Position numbers and translations under genes: made by a program
Part shown: positions 25,099 through 34,054 of the stretch, piece by piece
Layout of the letters: every line of letters begins with the position of its first letter
Numbering within the stretch: position 1 is the first letter of the stretch
Notes under the pieces: model-generated
Database searches by the model: none
What the model saw: only the letters and a program-made list of their open reading frames with translations
What the model was told of the DNA's origin: nothing
NCBI RefSeq assembly: GCF_016236915.1
Contig: NZ_JAEHOK010000017.1
Location: 31,457 to 75,415, forward strand
DNA length: 43,959 nucleotides
From: Salegentibacter maritimus
GTDB taxonomy: Bacteria > Bacteroidota > Bacteroidia > Flavobacteriales > Flavobacteriaceae
Direction: 5' to 3'

Positions 25099-25155
25099 CA
25101 GGCATTACATAGAAAGTCGCATAGCGCGTAATTAGCAGGTAAGAAAAATAAAATA

Positions 25156-27972
25156 ATGAGTTACAACTTCAACGAAATTGAAGCCAAATGGCAAAAATAC
25201 TGGGCAGAAAATCAAACTTTTCGCGCCAGCAATTCATCCAATAAACCTAAATATTATGTACTGGATATGTTTCCCTACCCATCGGGGGCAGGGCTTCACG
25301 TAGGGCATCCATTGGGTTATATTGCCAGTGATATTTATGCACGCTATAAACGCCATACCGGGTACAATGTATTGCACCCACAAGGTTACGATAGTTTTGG
25401 CCTGCCTGCCGAACAATATGCGATTCAAACAGGACAACATCCGGCACTTACCACGGCAAAAAATATTAAAAGATATCGCGAACAGTTAGATAAAATTGGC
25501 TTTTCTTTTGATTGGAGCAGAGAGGTGCGTACTAGCGACCCCGAATATTATAAATGGACACAGTGGATTTTTATTCAACTTTTTGAAAGTTGGTATGATC
25601 TGGAAACTGAAAAGTCACGCGCTATTAATGAACTGGAAGATATTTTCGCTTCAGAAGGGAATTCTCGTATAAAAGCAGCTTGTGATGATGAGGTTGTGGA
25701 GTTTTCAGCAGATGCCTGGAATGCGTTTTCTTCAGAAGAAAAACAACAAATATTATTAAAATACCGACTAACCTATTTAGCGGAAACCGAAGTGAACTGG
25801 TGTCCGCAACTGGGAACCGTTTTAGCTAACGACGAGATTGTAAACGGCGTTTCCGAACGTGGCGGTTATCCCGTGGTTCGTAAAAAAATGACGCAATGGA
25901 GTATGCGAATTTCGGCATTTTCAGAACGTTTATTGCAAGGTTTAGATCAACTGGACTGGACCGAGAGTTTAAAGGAAAGTCAGCGCAACTGGATCGGAAA
26001 ATCGGTTGGAGCGCACGTAGATTTCAATGTTCAGGATTCCGGTTATAAAATTGGTGTTTTCACCACGCGCCCCGATACTATTTTTGGTGTGAGTTTTATG
26101 ACCCTGGCGCCTGAACATGATTTAGTACAGAAGATAACCACACCGCAGCAAAAAGAAGAAGTTGAGGCCTATATTGCCGCCAGTGCCAAACGCAGCGAAC
26201 GCGAGCGTATGGCCGATGTAAAGAGTATAACAGGAGTTTTTACCGGAGCCTATGCCGAGCATCCTTTTACAAAAGAACCTATTCCAATTTGGATTGGGGA
26301 TTATGTGCTTGCCGGGTATGGAACCGGTGCGGTAATGGCCGTGCCTTGTGGTGACCAGCGGGATTACGATTTTGCAAGACATTTTGAAATTCCCATTCCT
26401 AATATTTTTGATAATGTAGATATATCTGAACAGGCTTTTTCCGGAAAAGAGGGAACAGTAATCGCAAATTCTGATTTCCTTAGCGGACTCGAATATAAAG
26501 AGGCACTGCAAAAGGTGATCTTAGAATTGGAAAAAACAGGTCACGGCTACGGCAAAACCAATTATAGGCTGAGAGATGCGGTATTTAGCCGCCAGCGTTA
26601 TTGGGGAGAACCGTTTCCGGTGTATTACGTAAACGGAATGCCGCAAATGATAGATGCACAACATTTGCCATTGCAGCTTCCAGAAGTTGAAAAATACCTT
26701 CCTACCGAAACCGGGGAGCCGCCTTTGGGAAATGCAAGTACCTGGGCCTGGGATACGCAAGCTAATAAGATAGTGAGCAATGAAAAAATTGATGACGAAA
26801 CGGTATTTCCATTAGAATTAAACACCATGCCCGGTTGGGCAGGAAGTTCCTGGTATTTATTCCGCTATATGGATGCCGCAAATAAAGAAGAATTCGTTTC
26901 TAAAGAAGCCCAGGAATATTGGGAAAATGTAGATTTATATATTGGGGGTAGCGAACACGCCACCGGCCATTTATTGTATTCCCGTTTCTGGACCAAATTT
27001 TTACACGACCGCGGCTATCTTTCGGTTAAAGAGCCTTTTAAAAAGCTGATTAACCAGGGAATGATTTTAGGGCAAAGTGCTTTTGTTTACAGGCTGGAAG
27101 GAGAAAATGTATTTGTTTCTAAAAACCTTGTAGGAGAAAATAATGTACAGCCTATACATGCCGATGTTTCTTTGGTAAATCATTCGGATGAATTAGATAT
27201 TGAAGGCTTTAAAAAATGGCGTCCCGAGTTTAAAGAGGCTAAGTTTTTGACTGAAAAAGATGGTGCCTATATCGTTGGTCGTGAAGTCGAAAAAATGTCG
27301 AAATCTAAATACAACGTGGTTAATCCCGATGATATTTGTGAAGACTACGGCGCCGATACTTTAAGGATGTACGAGATGTTCCTGGGGCCGTTAGAGCAAG
27401 CAAAACCCTGGAATACCGCGGGAATTACCGGTGTGCATAACTTCCTGAAAAAACTTTGGAAACTCTATCATAATGGCGAGCAGTTTGAAGTTTTAGAAGA
27501 AAAAGCTTCAGCCGATTCTTTAAAGACTTTACATAAAACCATTAAAAAGGTAACAGAAGATATTGAGGAATTCAGTTTTAACACCTCGGTTTCTACCTTT
27601 ATGATTTGTGTAAATGAGCTTTCGGCGCAAAAGTGTAAAAGCAGGGAAGTATTAGACCCCCTTGCAGTGCTTATTGCTCCTTATGCCCCGCATATTGCCG
27701 AAGAATTATGGAGTAAATTAGGGCATTCAACATCTATAGTAACTGCCGAATATCCTGTTTTTGAGGAAAAATTTTTAGTGGAAAGCACCAAAAATTATCC
27801 GGTTTCCTTTAACGGAAAAATGCGTTTTACGATAGAGTTACCATTGGATATGCCAAAAGATGAGATTGAAAAAACAGTTATGGCAGATGAGCGCACCCAA
27901 AAACAATTGGATGGAAGAATCCCTAAAAAGGTAATTATAGTGCCCGGTAAAATTGTAAATATTGTAGGTTAG
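25156..27972 (+). CDS. leuS: leucyl-tRNA synthetase
   Basis: A 938-residue class I synthetase that charges tRNA-Leu. HIGH-type motif HVGHPLGY near residue 50, zinc/CP1 region with the editing-domain block TTRPDTIFGVSFMTLAPEHD near 300, WAGSSWYLFRYMD and GGSEHATGHLLYSRF in the catalytic core, and KMSKSKYN near residue 713. It is longer than the 860-residue E. coli enzyme because of insertions near residues 150-200 and 640-690, as usual in Bacteroidota. Frame intact. A terminator follows directly. Confidence 0.98.
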   Translation: MSYNFNEIEAKWQKYWAENQTFRASNSSNKPKYYVLDMFPYPSGAGLHVGHPLGYIASDIYARYKRHTGYNVLHPQGYDSFGLPAEQYAIQTGQHPALTTAKNIKRYREQLDKIGFSFDWSREVRTSDPEYYKWTQWIFIQLFESWYDLETEKSRAINELEDIFASEGNSRIKAACDDEVVEFSADAWNAFSSEEKQQILLKYRLTYLAETEVNWCPQLGTVLANDEIVNGVSERGGYPVVRKKMTQWSMRISAFSERLLQGLDQLDWTESLKESQRNWIGKSVGAHVDFNVQDSGYKIGVFTTRPDTIFGVSFMTLAPEHDLVQKITTPQQKEEVEAYIAASAKRSERERMADVKSITGVFTGAYAEHPFTKEPIPIWIGDYVLAGYGTGAVMAVPCGDQRDYDFARHFEIPIPNIFDNVDISEQAFSGKEGTVIANSDFLSGLEYKEALQKVILELEKTGHGYGKTNYRLRDAVFSRQRYWGEPFPVYYVNGMPQMIDAQHLPLQLPEVEKYLPTETGEPPLGNASTWAWDTQANKIVSNEKIDDETVFPLELNTMPGWAGSSWYLFRYMDAANKEEFVSKEAQEYWENVDLYIGGSEHATGHLLYSRFWTKFLHDRGYLSVKEPFKKLINQGMILGQSAFVYRLEGENVFVSKNLVGENNVQPIHADVSLVNHSDELDIEGFKKWRPEFKEAKFLTEKDGAYIVGREVEKMSKSKYNVVNPDDICEDYGADTLRMYEMFLGPLEQAKPWNTAGITGVHNFLKKLWKLYHNGEQFEVLEEKASADSLKTLHKTIKKVTEDIEEFSFNTSVSTFMICVNELSAQKCKSREVLDPLAVLIAPYAPHIAEELWSKLGHSTSIVTAEYPVFEEKFLVESTKNYPVSFNGKMRFTIELPLDMPKDEIEKTVMADERTQKQLDGRIPKKVIIVPGKIVNIVG

Positions 27973-27996
27973 AAAGCAATTGAGATTATATAAAAT

Positions 27997-28032
27997 GAAA
28001 AAATCCGTTCCCAAGTAGGAAACGGATTTTTT
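27997..28032 (+). terminator. intrinsic terminator of leuS
   Basis: AAAATCCGTT paired with AACGGATTTT across a short CC/GG-closed loop, followed by T. It begins 25 bases after the leuS stop. Confidence 0.8.
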
Positions 28033-28251
28033 ATTTATTCCTTTTTAAGTAGATGTAAAAGTTCTTTTTGGGAAAACCCTTATAATAACAAAAATTAAAG
28101 AAGACTCATTACAGTCATTCTGGTTAGGGCTATCTATTTGAACAAGGATTAAAAACTTCTTTAAATTCTGGAGAAATCTTAGTTTTATACAAGGAAGCTT
28201 TTTATATATGCTGAATTGTTATTAGTAGCAGTAATTCAAAAAACAAAACTT

Positions 28252-29472
28252 ATGAATAATAATCGAATATATGGTATTGGCGGAAGCTCGGTTGGTGAAG
28301 AAATTTTAAAGTTAAAAGAACCAGGCCACAAACCTGAATCAATTAAGGATGAAGAATTTCAAAATAGGATAAATAAAGCATGCGAAGCCTTGAAATTAAA
28401 CGGCCTGGATGCGCTTTATATAAATGCCGGCACCAATTTATATTATTTTACCAATACAAAATGGAACCCTTCAGAACGTTTGGTTGGGGCTTTGCTTTTT
28501 GCCGATGGAAGCCTTTATTATGTGCTTCCTGAATTTGAAATAGGCACTTTTAAAGATTTCATCGGAATTTCAGGAGAGCTTCTTCCGTGGCTAGAACACG
28601 AATCTCCTATTGAAAAGATAGCTGAAGTTGTAAAAAACAATACCCGTTTAGCTATTGATGATTCAACGCCTTTTAACCTGGTTTCAAAATTTCAGGAGCA
28701 TCCAAAACTTGAAATTTCCAGCGGCGAAAAAATAATAAGGGATATTAGAATGCTGAAAAGTGAAGGGGAAATAGCCCAGCTTCAGTACGCGATGGATTTA
28801 ACGATGCAGGTGCATAAAGCCACTGCCAAGATTCTAAAACCCGGAATAAGTACCGCTGAGGTAGAAAACTTTATTGATGCGGCCCATAAAAAACTGGGGA
28901 TTGAAAGCGGTTCCTATTTTTGCATTGTATTGTTTGGTAAAGATTCTAGTTTTCCTCACGGAGTAAAATCTCCAAAAACCCTGGAAGAAAACGATATGGT
29001 ATTGGTGGACACCGGCTGTCAATACAATGGTTATATCTCAGATATTACAAGAACCTATTGCTATGGGGAAGCCACTAAGGCTGAAAAAGATATTTGGCAA
29101 TCTGAGAAATTGGCACAAATAGCCGCTTTTAATGCTGCACAAACCGGTAAACCTTGCGGATATATAGATGACCAGGTTAGGGTGCAATTAGAAAAAGACG
29201 GGCTGGGCCCCGATTATAAGTTGCCCGGCCTACCTCATAGAACGGGCCATGGTATAGGCCTGGAAATTCATGAGCACCCATTTATTCTTAAAGGCAATGA
29301 AATTAAGATACAAACGGGAATGACTTTTAGTATTGAACCCATGATTGTGGTGCCCGAAAAATTTGGGGTTCGTTTAGAAGACCATATTTATATGACAGAA
29401 AAAGGCCCAAAATGGTTTACAGAGCCTGCCCACAGTATCGAAAATCCGTTTGGCGTAGTGGCCACACAGTAG
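28252..29472 (+). CDS. M24 family metallopeptidase (Xaa-Pro peptidase-like)
   Basis: A 406-residue protein starting MNNNRIYGIGG; the frame is open 12 codons upstream but the ATG at 28252 with the family start is preferred. Creatinase-type N-terminal domain (CEALKLNGLDALYINAGTNLYYF) is followed by the pita-bread M24 catalytic fold. Metal ligands are visible: Asp in VDTGCQYNGYISD and a second in that motif, His in GHGIGLEIHEHP, Glu in FSIEPMIVV and Glu in RLEDHIYM. No signal peptide, so cytosolic; it probably cleaves Xaa-Pro dipeptide bonds. It is a single-gene unit with a strong terminator. Confidence 0.9.
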   Translation: MNNNRIYGIGGSSVGEEILKLKEPGHKPESIKDEEFQNRINKACEALKLNGLDALYINAGTNLYYFTNTKWNPSERLVGALLFADGSLYYVLPEFEIGTFKDFIGISGELLPWLEHESPIEKIAEVVKNNTRLAIDDSTPFNLVSKFQEHPKLEISSGEKIIRDIRMLKSEGEIAQLQYAMDLTMQVHKATAKILKPGISTAEVENFIDAAHKKLGIESGSYFCIVLFGKDSSFPHGVKSPKTLEENDMVLVDTGCQYNGYISDITRTYCYGEATKAEKDIWQSEKLAQIAAFNAAQTGKPCGYIDDQVRVQLEKDGLGPDYKLPGLPHRTGHGIGLEIHEHPFILKGNEIKIQTGMTFSIEPMIVVPEKFGVRLEDHIYMTEKGPKWFTEPAHSIENPFGVVATQ

Positions 29473-29557
29473 ATTACTTCCTGGTAAGTTAAGGAGGCAG
29501 TAAACCTTAATTATCGAGTAAAGCTGAAATAGCTTTAAAAGAATTTTAATTAGTAGA

Positions 29558-29602
29558 AGACCTAAAAAATGCTGAAAACCATCATTTTTTAGGTCTTTCT
29601 TA
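29558..29602 (+). terminator. intrinsic terminator of the M24 peptidase gene
   Basis: Perfect 14-bp stem AGACCTAAAAAATG/CATTTTTTAGGTCT (29558-29571 and 29583-29596), then TTCTT. It lies 86 bases after the stop and separates the gene from the convergent TonB receptor. Confidence 0.82.
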
Positions 29603-29662
29603 AATAAATGGGGAACATTAAAGTTCTTTCTTGCTCTTCGGATTTTTAAAGAAAGGAACGTC

Positions 29663-31669
29663 CTAAAAACTATAGATTAGGTTGGCATATAAATTCCTGC
29701 CCGGCCTTGGTATATTATTCCAATCTGAATAGGTTGAATAATATTCATCAAATAGGTTTTCCCCGCCAACTTTTAAAACCATTTTTTGAGTGTTGACATA
29801 CAATATTTTTGATAAGGCCAAATTCACCACCGAGTAAGCAGGCGTTTGATTTTCGCCAAATTCGGGGCTATAATCAAATTGTTTGGTAGCGCTTTCTACA
29901 TTTGCTTCTGCATAAAAAGAATTCTTCCTGTAACGCAAGCCGGCTTCAAAAGTGAAGGGTTGTACCAGGGGTAAATTGGTATTTGAATCATCCCTCCCCA
30001 AACGATAAACCGCTTTCGCTTTTGCCGTAAAATCTTTTAAAAAGCTATATGTTATCTGTATATCGTTACTCCATAATTTTGCGTGTGCTAATTGCTCATA
30101 CACTTTAACACCGTTTATCCCTATATTCATTGGGGATAGGCTAGGATCGGGTTTTCCTATTATATAATCTGAAATATGGTACAAAGAGGAATTAAAACTT
30201 AAAGAAAAAGACTTATGCTCATAATGGGTGGAAATATTTATTTCTGAAGATTTTTCATTACGCATATTAGGGTTTCCTATATAATCAAAGCCATCAAAAC
30301 TGTTGAATAAGTAAAATCCATAAGCTTCAGAAACCGAAGGTGCTCTTTCGCCATAGCCCAAACCAATACTAAGCGTCCAGGGGTGAGTAGAGAGATTTAG
30401 TTGTGCCCCGGTATTCAATAAAAAACGGGTGTTTGAATCTTCCATTTCAGGATAAAATATACGTAAACTTTCCAGCCCAAACTTATTTTGTATGTTGTTG
30501 TTATGTACTCCCATGCCCAGGGAAATTTCTGTCGAAAATTCCTTATTTATTTGGTATAGATCTTTGCCAAAGAAACCTGTATAAATAGTATTTACGTCGG
30601 GCCAGGTTAACATAAACATATCTTTTTCATTTGGATCTTCGGGGAACATGGTCATTTCGGCCAAAGACTTATTAAAATGCCCATTTAAAGATAGATCCCA
30701 GGTATGCTTTTTAGTAGTTCCCTTTAACTTAGAATACATTCCTGCGGTTTTGCTCCAGCCGGGCATATCCATTCTTATAGGCACATCGGGACGCTGGGAG
30801 TCGTCCATTATATGGGTTACATCGTTATAATAAATCTTGGTTCTCCATTCTTTAAAAAAACCATATTCGGAATTGGTTATATATTCTAAAGAACCTATAT
30901 ATGCCCTTGCCAGGGAAACATCCATAGGTAGTGCGGGATAACCAACATCTCGGGCTTCGTCAAAAATAAATGAAGCTTCTATGCTTTTATTTTCTTTTAG
31001 CTTAAATCCGCTTGTTGCCGAAAAATTATATTTGGTAAATTGTGAGTAGTTGATTTCTTTATCCCCGCCGGCTTTGTAATTTTCGGCATCCCTATACATA
31101 AAATCAATATCGGTAAAAACTTTGTTCGAAGCATATTGCAGGGCAGCTCCTAAAATTTTTTGTTCGTTGATGCTCTCTATTCCAGATTGGGCATTTCCGC
31201 TCCAGCCGGTATTCTCAAACTCACTTTTTTGGCGCTCTAAGTCTATGGCCCCACCAATGGTAGCACCATTTTCAGCGCCGGCCTGTCCCTTTTTAATTTC
31301 CGCTTTTGCCAGGTTTGAAATCTCTACATAAGAAGTTATAGGATCCATCTTATCTGTACAGGCTGCATAGATGCGCATACCGTCTATGGTTACCACGCTT
31401 CTTTCTGATGCCATGCCCTGAATCATTGGCTCCCAGGCATAAGCGCCTCTTTTTATAAAATCTACAGCATTTGCTTCTTCTAAATAAGTTTCAATAGTGG
31501 CCAAAGACTTATTTTCAAGATGGTGTTTATTTGATTTCTTACCAATTAGAATAACTTCTGTTAATTCCTGCGGAATTATAAGGCTGTCTTGTTTTTTAGC
31601 ATGTTTTTCCTGGGCTCTAATTCCAAAACTGAATGTAAACACGAGCCAAAATATAAGATACTTTTTCAT
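29663..31669 (-). CDS. TonB-dependent receptor, copper (OprC/NosA) type
   Basis: A 668-residue outer-membrane receptor: signal peptide (FWLVFTFSFGIRAQ), plug domain (about 45-150), 22-stranded barrel and terminal phenylalanine (YANLIYSF). The plug contains IDGMRIYAACTDKMDPITSYVE; C104-xxx-M108 followed by DPxTSY matches the copper-binding CxxxM segment of OprC and NosA, where copper is taken up through the outer membrane. NosA supplies copper to nitrous-oxide reductase in Pseudomonas. The gene is last in an operon with a Met/His-rich lipoprotein and a CNGKC small membrane protein; the operon promoter has a Crp/Fnr-type site. The substrate is inferred from the motif. Confidence 0.85.
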   Translation of the reverse strand: MKKYLIFWLVFTFSFGIRAQEKHAKKQDSLIIPQELTEVILIGKKSNKHHLENKSLATIETYLEEANAVDFIKRGAYAWEPMIQGMASERSVVTIDGMRIYAACTDKMDPITSYVEISNLAKAEIKKGQAGAENGATIGGAIDLERQKSEFENTGWSGNAQSGIESINEQKILGAALQYASNKVFTDIDFMYRDAENYKAGGDKEINYSQFTKYNFSATSGFKLKENKSIEASFIFDEARDVGYPALPMDVSLARAYIGSLEYITNSEYGFFKEWRTKIYYNDVTHIMDDSQRPDVPIRMDMPGWSKTAGMYSKLKGTTKKHTWDLSLNGHFNKSLAEMTMFPEDPNEKDMFMLTWPDVNTIYTGFFGKDLYQINKEFSTEISLGMGVHNNNIQNKFGLESLRIFYPEMEDSNTRFLLNTGAQLNLSTHPWTLSIGLGYGERAPSVSEAYGFYLFNSFDGFDYIGNPNMRNEKSSEINISTHYEHKSFSLSFNSSLYHISDYIIGKPDPSLSPMNIGINGVKVYEQLAHAKLWSNDIQITYSFLKDFTAKAKAVYRLGRDDSNTNLPLVQPFTFEAGLRYRKNSFYAEANVESATKQFDYSPEFGENQTPAYSVVNLALSKILYVNTQKMVLKVGGENLFDEYYSTYSDWNNIPRPGRNLYANLIYSF

Positions 31670-31772
31670 GGCTTTTTTTAAAAAATTGGCTGTCTGAAAA
31701 GGCTTAAAATTTTTGTATTATTCTGATTCCCTGGTAACTTCTAGAGTTTACCCTCATTTCTTGTATTAACTG

Positions 31773-31802
31773 AAATATGTTTTTCGATCAATAAACATAT
31801 TT
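31773..31802. repeat. 10-bp dyad in the TonB receptor leader
   Basis: AAATATGTTT (31773-31782) and AAACATATTT (31793-31802), perfect arms with a 10-base centre, 104 bases upstream of the receptor ATG. AT-rich, so a protein-binding site or weak hairpin; function unknown. Confidence 0.55.
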
Positions 31803-31857
31803 GAGACTGAAACGAATTTGGTTTCCAAAAAATAGACTTCCCAGACAGCCCGGTTAA

Positions 31858-32694
31858 TTAAAATTCAATTTCAAAGTAAATACTACTCGATTCATTGGTC
31901 TCAGTGACTTCCTCGCCTTTTAATACTTCTCCGGCTTCATTGAGTAATTGCAAGTTGATTTTCCAATAACCCGACATAGTGAGGCTTAATTTTCCGTGGT
32001 AAAAATCATCTAAACCGGCCTGAAAAAGGTCTTCGTTATTTGGCGAACTATGGTTCCCCATACTGGGCATACGCGGATCAGTCTTTAAAGTATAACTGTT
32101 CACCATAGGGAAGCTCATCATATTTTCCATTCTAAAAATAGCAGCAGAGATATCGTTTACGGCTACTTTTGGGGCTTGTGGTTCAATTAAAACCGCGATA
32201 TAGCGAACACCATCACTTCCTGTAAATACACTTACCCGATTTCTTTCGGTTGGTATTACCTCAATAATATCTTTTGCGGAATATTCCTGGCCGGCAACAC
32301 TATAATTGAAATCAAGCTCCCAATATTCGGTATTGTTTTGGGCCATTTGAAAAATGATATAGCCTTCGTAAAGAGTTTCTGTGCCAGCCTTTTTGTTAAT
32401 TTCTGAATGAGGGCCACTATGAGACATGGCTTCCATATGCATTACCGGGGTCCAGCTAACTTCGGCATTAGAAATAAAATCCTCTTCATCTTTTATCTGA
32501 AAATAGATTTTGTTATAGCCTTGTTCGAGCTTACCGTCTTCGGTGAAGATTTTAATGCTGTGAGCTTCGTTTTGTATTTCCTGAACAAGAATTAAATCCT
32601 TGGCTTCATTAATTTGAATTGGGGTGTCGTCGTTAAACGAGCAAGAGAATAATATTGTTGCAGCAAAAAAGCTGATATATTTTAAGAGTTTCAT
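31858..32694 (-). CDS. lipoprotein, Met/His-rich, with two YtkA/FixH-like domains
   Basis: A 278-residue periplasmic lipoprotein: lipobox ATILFSC, Cys18. Two similar beta-sandwich halves (about 25-140 and 150-278) resemble YtkA-like domains. Clusters of metal-type ligands stand out: VMHMEAMSHSGPHSE (near 84-98), MENMMSFPM and MPSMGNHSS. Such clusters suit Cu(I) or Cu(II) binding. It is encoded between the CNGKC small protein and the copper-type receptor, with 188 bases to the receptor. Role in copper handling is an inference from motif and place. Confidence 0.75.
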   Translation of the reverse strand: MKLLKYISFFAATILFSCSFNDDTPIQINEAKDLILVQEIQNEAHSIKIFTEDGKLEQGYNKIYFQIKDEEDFISNAEVSWTPVMHMEAMSHSGPHSEINKKAGTETLYEGYIIFQMAQNNTEYWELDFNYSVAGQEYSAKDIIEVIPTERNRVSVFTGSDGVRYIAVLIEPQAPKVAVNDISAAIFRMENMMSFPMVNSYTLKTDPRMPSMGNHSSPNNEDLFQAGLDDFYHGKLSLTMSGYWKINLQLLNEAGEVLKGEEVTETNESSSIYFEIEF

Positions 32695-32777
32695 CGTATA
32701 AAAATTTGTTGTAATTAAATATGTATCCCTGCCAGAGAGAAAACTTTCCGGTTAACAGGTGGTTTTAGAAAGAAAAC

Positions 32778-33152
32778 TTATACGATGGGAGGATCTATAA
32801 AATCTGGAACAAAAAGAAAGTAGTAATTATTTAAGTAGGCATCATTCACAAGAGAATTTTGCACAATATTTTTAGGTATCGTGTTGTAAGCACTGGCATA
32901 GAATAAAATAATTTCTTTTTGAAGAATATCCAAATAGCCTGGTTTTTCTTTGGAAGTATCCCCTTCAGCAAGTTTTGAAAGTTCACACTTTCCGTTACAT
33001 TGCAATTCTGGCTTTTCTTTATTCACACAAAACAATTCCACAAAGTTTTTAGTATCTACCATATAAAAACTTATCATAATCCCACTCTTAATGCTATTGA
33101 AGAAGATCAATAACACAAAAAGTGAAACAATTATGGATTGCCGGTTCTTCAT
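32778..33152 (-). CDS. small membrane protein with CNGKC motif (copper operon)
   Basis: A 124-residue protein with an N-terminal hydrophobic helix (IIVSLFVLLIFFNSIKSGIMI), then VDTKNFVELFCVNKEKPELQCNGKCELSKLAE and a hydrophobic C terminus ending near PDFIDPPIV. The F-CVN..P.L.CNGKC pattern is common in short Bacteroidota proteins that sit before TonB receptors or metal-binding lipoproteins; three cysteines could bind metal or form a disulfide. It is the first gene of the receptor operon, 84 bases before the lipoprotein gene. No function has been shown to my knowledge. Confidence 0.75.
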   Translation of the reverse strand: MKNRQSIIVSLFVLLIFFNSIKSGIMISFYMVDTKNFVELFCVNKEKPELQCNGKCELSKLAEGDTSKEKPGYLDILQKEIILFYASAYNTIPKNIVQNSLVNDAYLNNYYFLFVPDFIDPPIV

Positions 33153-33160
33153 TCAATTTA

Positions 33161-33207
33161 CAAAGATAAACCTCTGGCTAGCATAATTGATATGATTTCA
33201 CTCATAA
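33161..33207 (-). promoter_or_regulatory. Crp/Fnr-type operator and -7 element of the copper-receptor operon
   Basis: Core TATGA-TTTCAC-TCATAA at 33191-33207 (centre 33198.5) and a perfect -7 element TATCTTTG on the minus strand (33168-33161). The spacing is 30.5 bp, one base more than in the other sites. The ATG at 33152 follows within about 9 bases of the -7 element, so the leader is very short, or translation starts at a later Met. Confidence 0.65.
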
Positions 33208-33682
33208 ATATGCAATGACCGATCAAAGCTAAGAATTAGTCCATTTACTCCCTCCCTTTATATACGAAGTGTTTCTGCATGCCAGGGAAACAATAGGCTG
33301 TGAAAAAGAATAGTGTTGAATTTGGTACGGTTTTGCTCTAAGTTGGCGTTAAGGAAATGTCTAAGTGCCGATTTAATAGTATTTAAGAGCTTTAAAATAA
33401 AACATACCTCAGAAAAACAGCCTTTTTAGAGAGCGATTTTGTTAAATAACTGTTTAATATTTTTAAAAGCTTTTTATGAAAAGAGTTGTGAATATGATTT
33501 TAAGGAAAGGCGTAACTAATTAATTTTTACTGTTATAATTATGTGAAAGAAAACAGCCTATCTTTAAATCAATCCCAATTAAGATGCCTCCGTTCGGGTT
33601 GTTTATAAGAAATATTCAAAAAACCGGGCGCACGCTGCATTATTCTACTATTTTAGCGTTTTAAATTTTTAAAACTATTATA
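33208..33682. other. spacer between copper operon and histone-like gene
   Basis: 475 bases without a recognised gene. A TATCTTTA (-7-like) lies near 33558 and a second AT-rich promoter-like stretch near 33645; neither is a clear match. Nothing else recognised. Confidence 0.4.
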
Positions 33683-33859
33683 ATGAAAGAACTTGTTGAA
33701 AACATCCAGAACACTTTTGAAAATTTCCAAACGGAAGCTAATGCACAATTAGAAAGTGGAAATAAAAGTGCCGGAACCAGAGCTAGAAAATCTTCTTTAG
33801 AGTTAGAGAAGCTTTTAAAAGAATTCCGTAAAGTTTCTATTGCTGAATCTAAAAAGTAA
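33683..33859 (+). CDS. histone H1-like small basic protein
   Basis: A 58-residue protein too short for common ORF cut-offs. MKELVENIQNTFENFQ starts a helical N terminus, then QLESGNKSAGTRARKSSLELEKLLKEFRKVSIAESKK, which is the Bacteroidota histone H1/Hc1-like peptide with its conserved KSAGTRARK core. It is expected to bind DNA and help nucleoid packing. ATG 33683 is preceded by AT-rich sequence; a terminator-like hairpin follows at 33870-33930. The ORFs on the opposite strand here are shadows. Confidence 0.85.
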   Translation: MKELVENIQNTFENFQTEANAQLESGNKSAGTRARKSSLELEKLLKEFRKVSIAESKK

Positions 33860-33869
33860 GGCTTAAAAG

Positions 33870-33930
33870 ATACTGTCTGAAAAGTTCCAGAAGAAGTCAA
33901 GCTGGCGAAAATAAACCTTTCAGACAGTAT
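33870..33930 (+). terminator. terminator-like hairpin after the histone-like gene
   Basis: ATACTGTCTGAAA (33870-33882) pairs perfectly with TTTCAGACAGTAT (33918-33930), then TTCTTTC. The loop is long (35 bases). It shares the CTGTCTG core with 17898-17938. Confidence 0.65.
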
Positions 33931-34054
33931 TCTTTCATTAATTGTTTACACTCTCTGTTTAGCACATCTATGCCAGGGGAGTTCTATAAAAATTTCCGAG
34001 ACCTTAACCCGGAAATTAAGCTTTTTATTAATCTGAAGCTATAAAAAAGACCAC

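Noticed and set aside
26122-26511. 129-codon minus-strand frame inside leuS
   Set aside because: Antisense to a fully conserved part of leuS (editing domain), with no family likeness.
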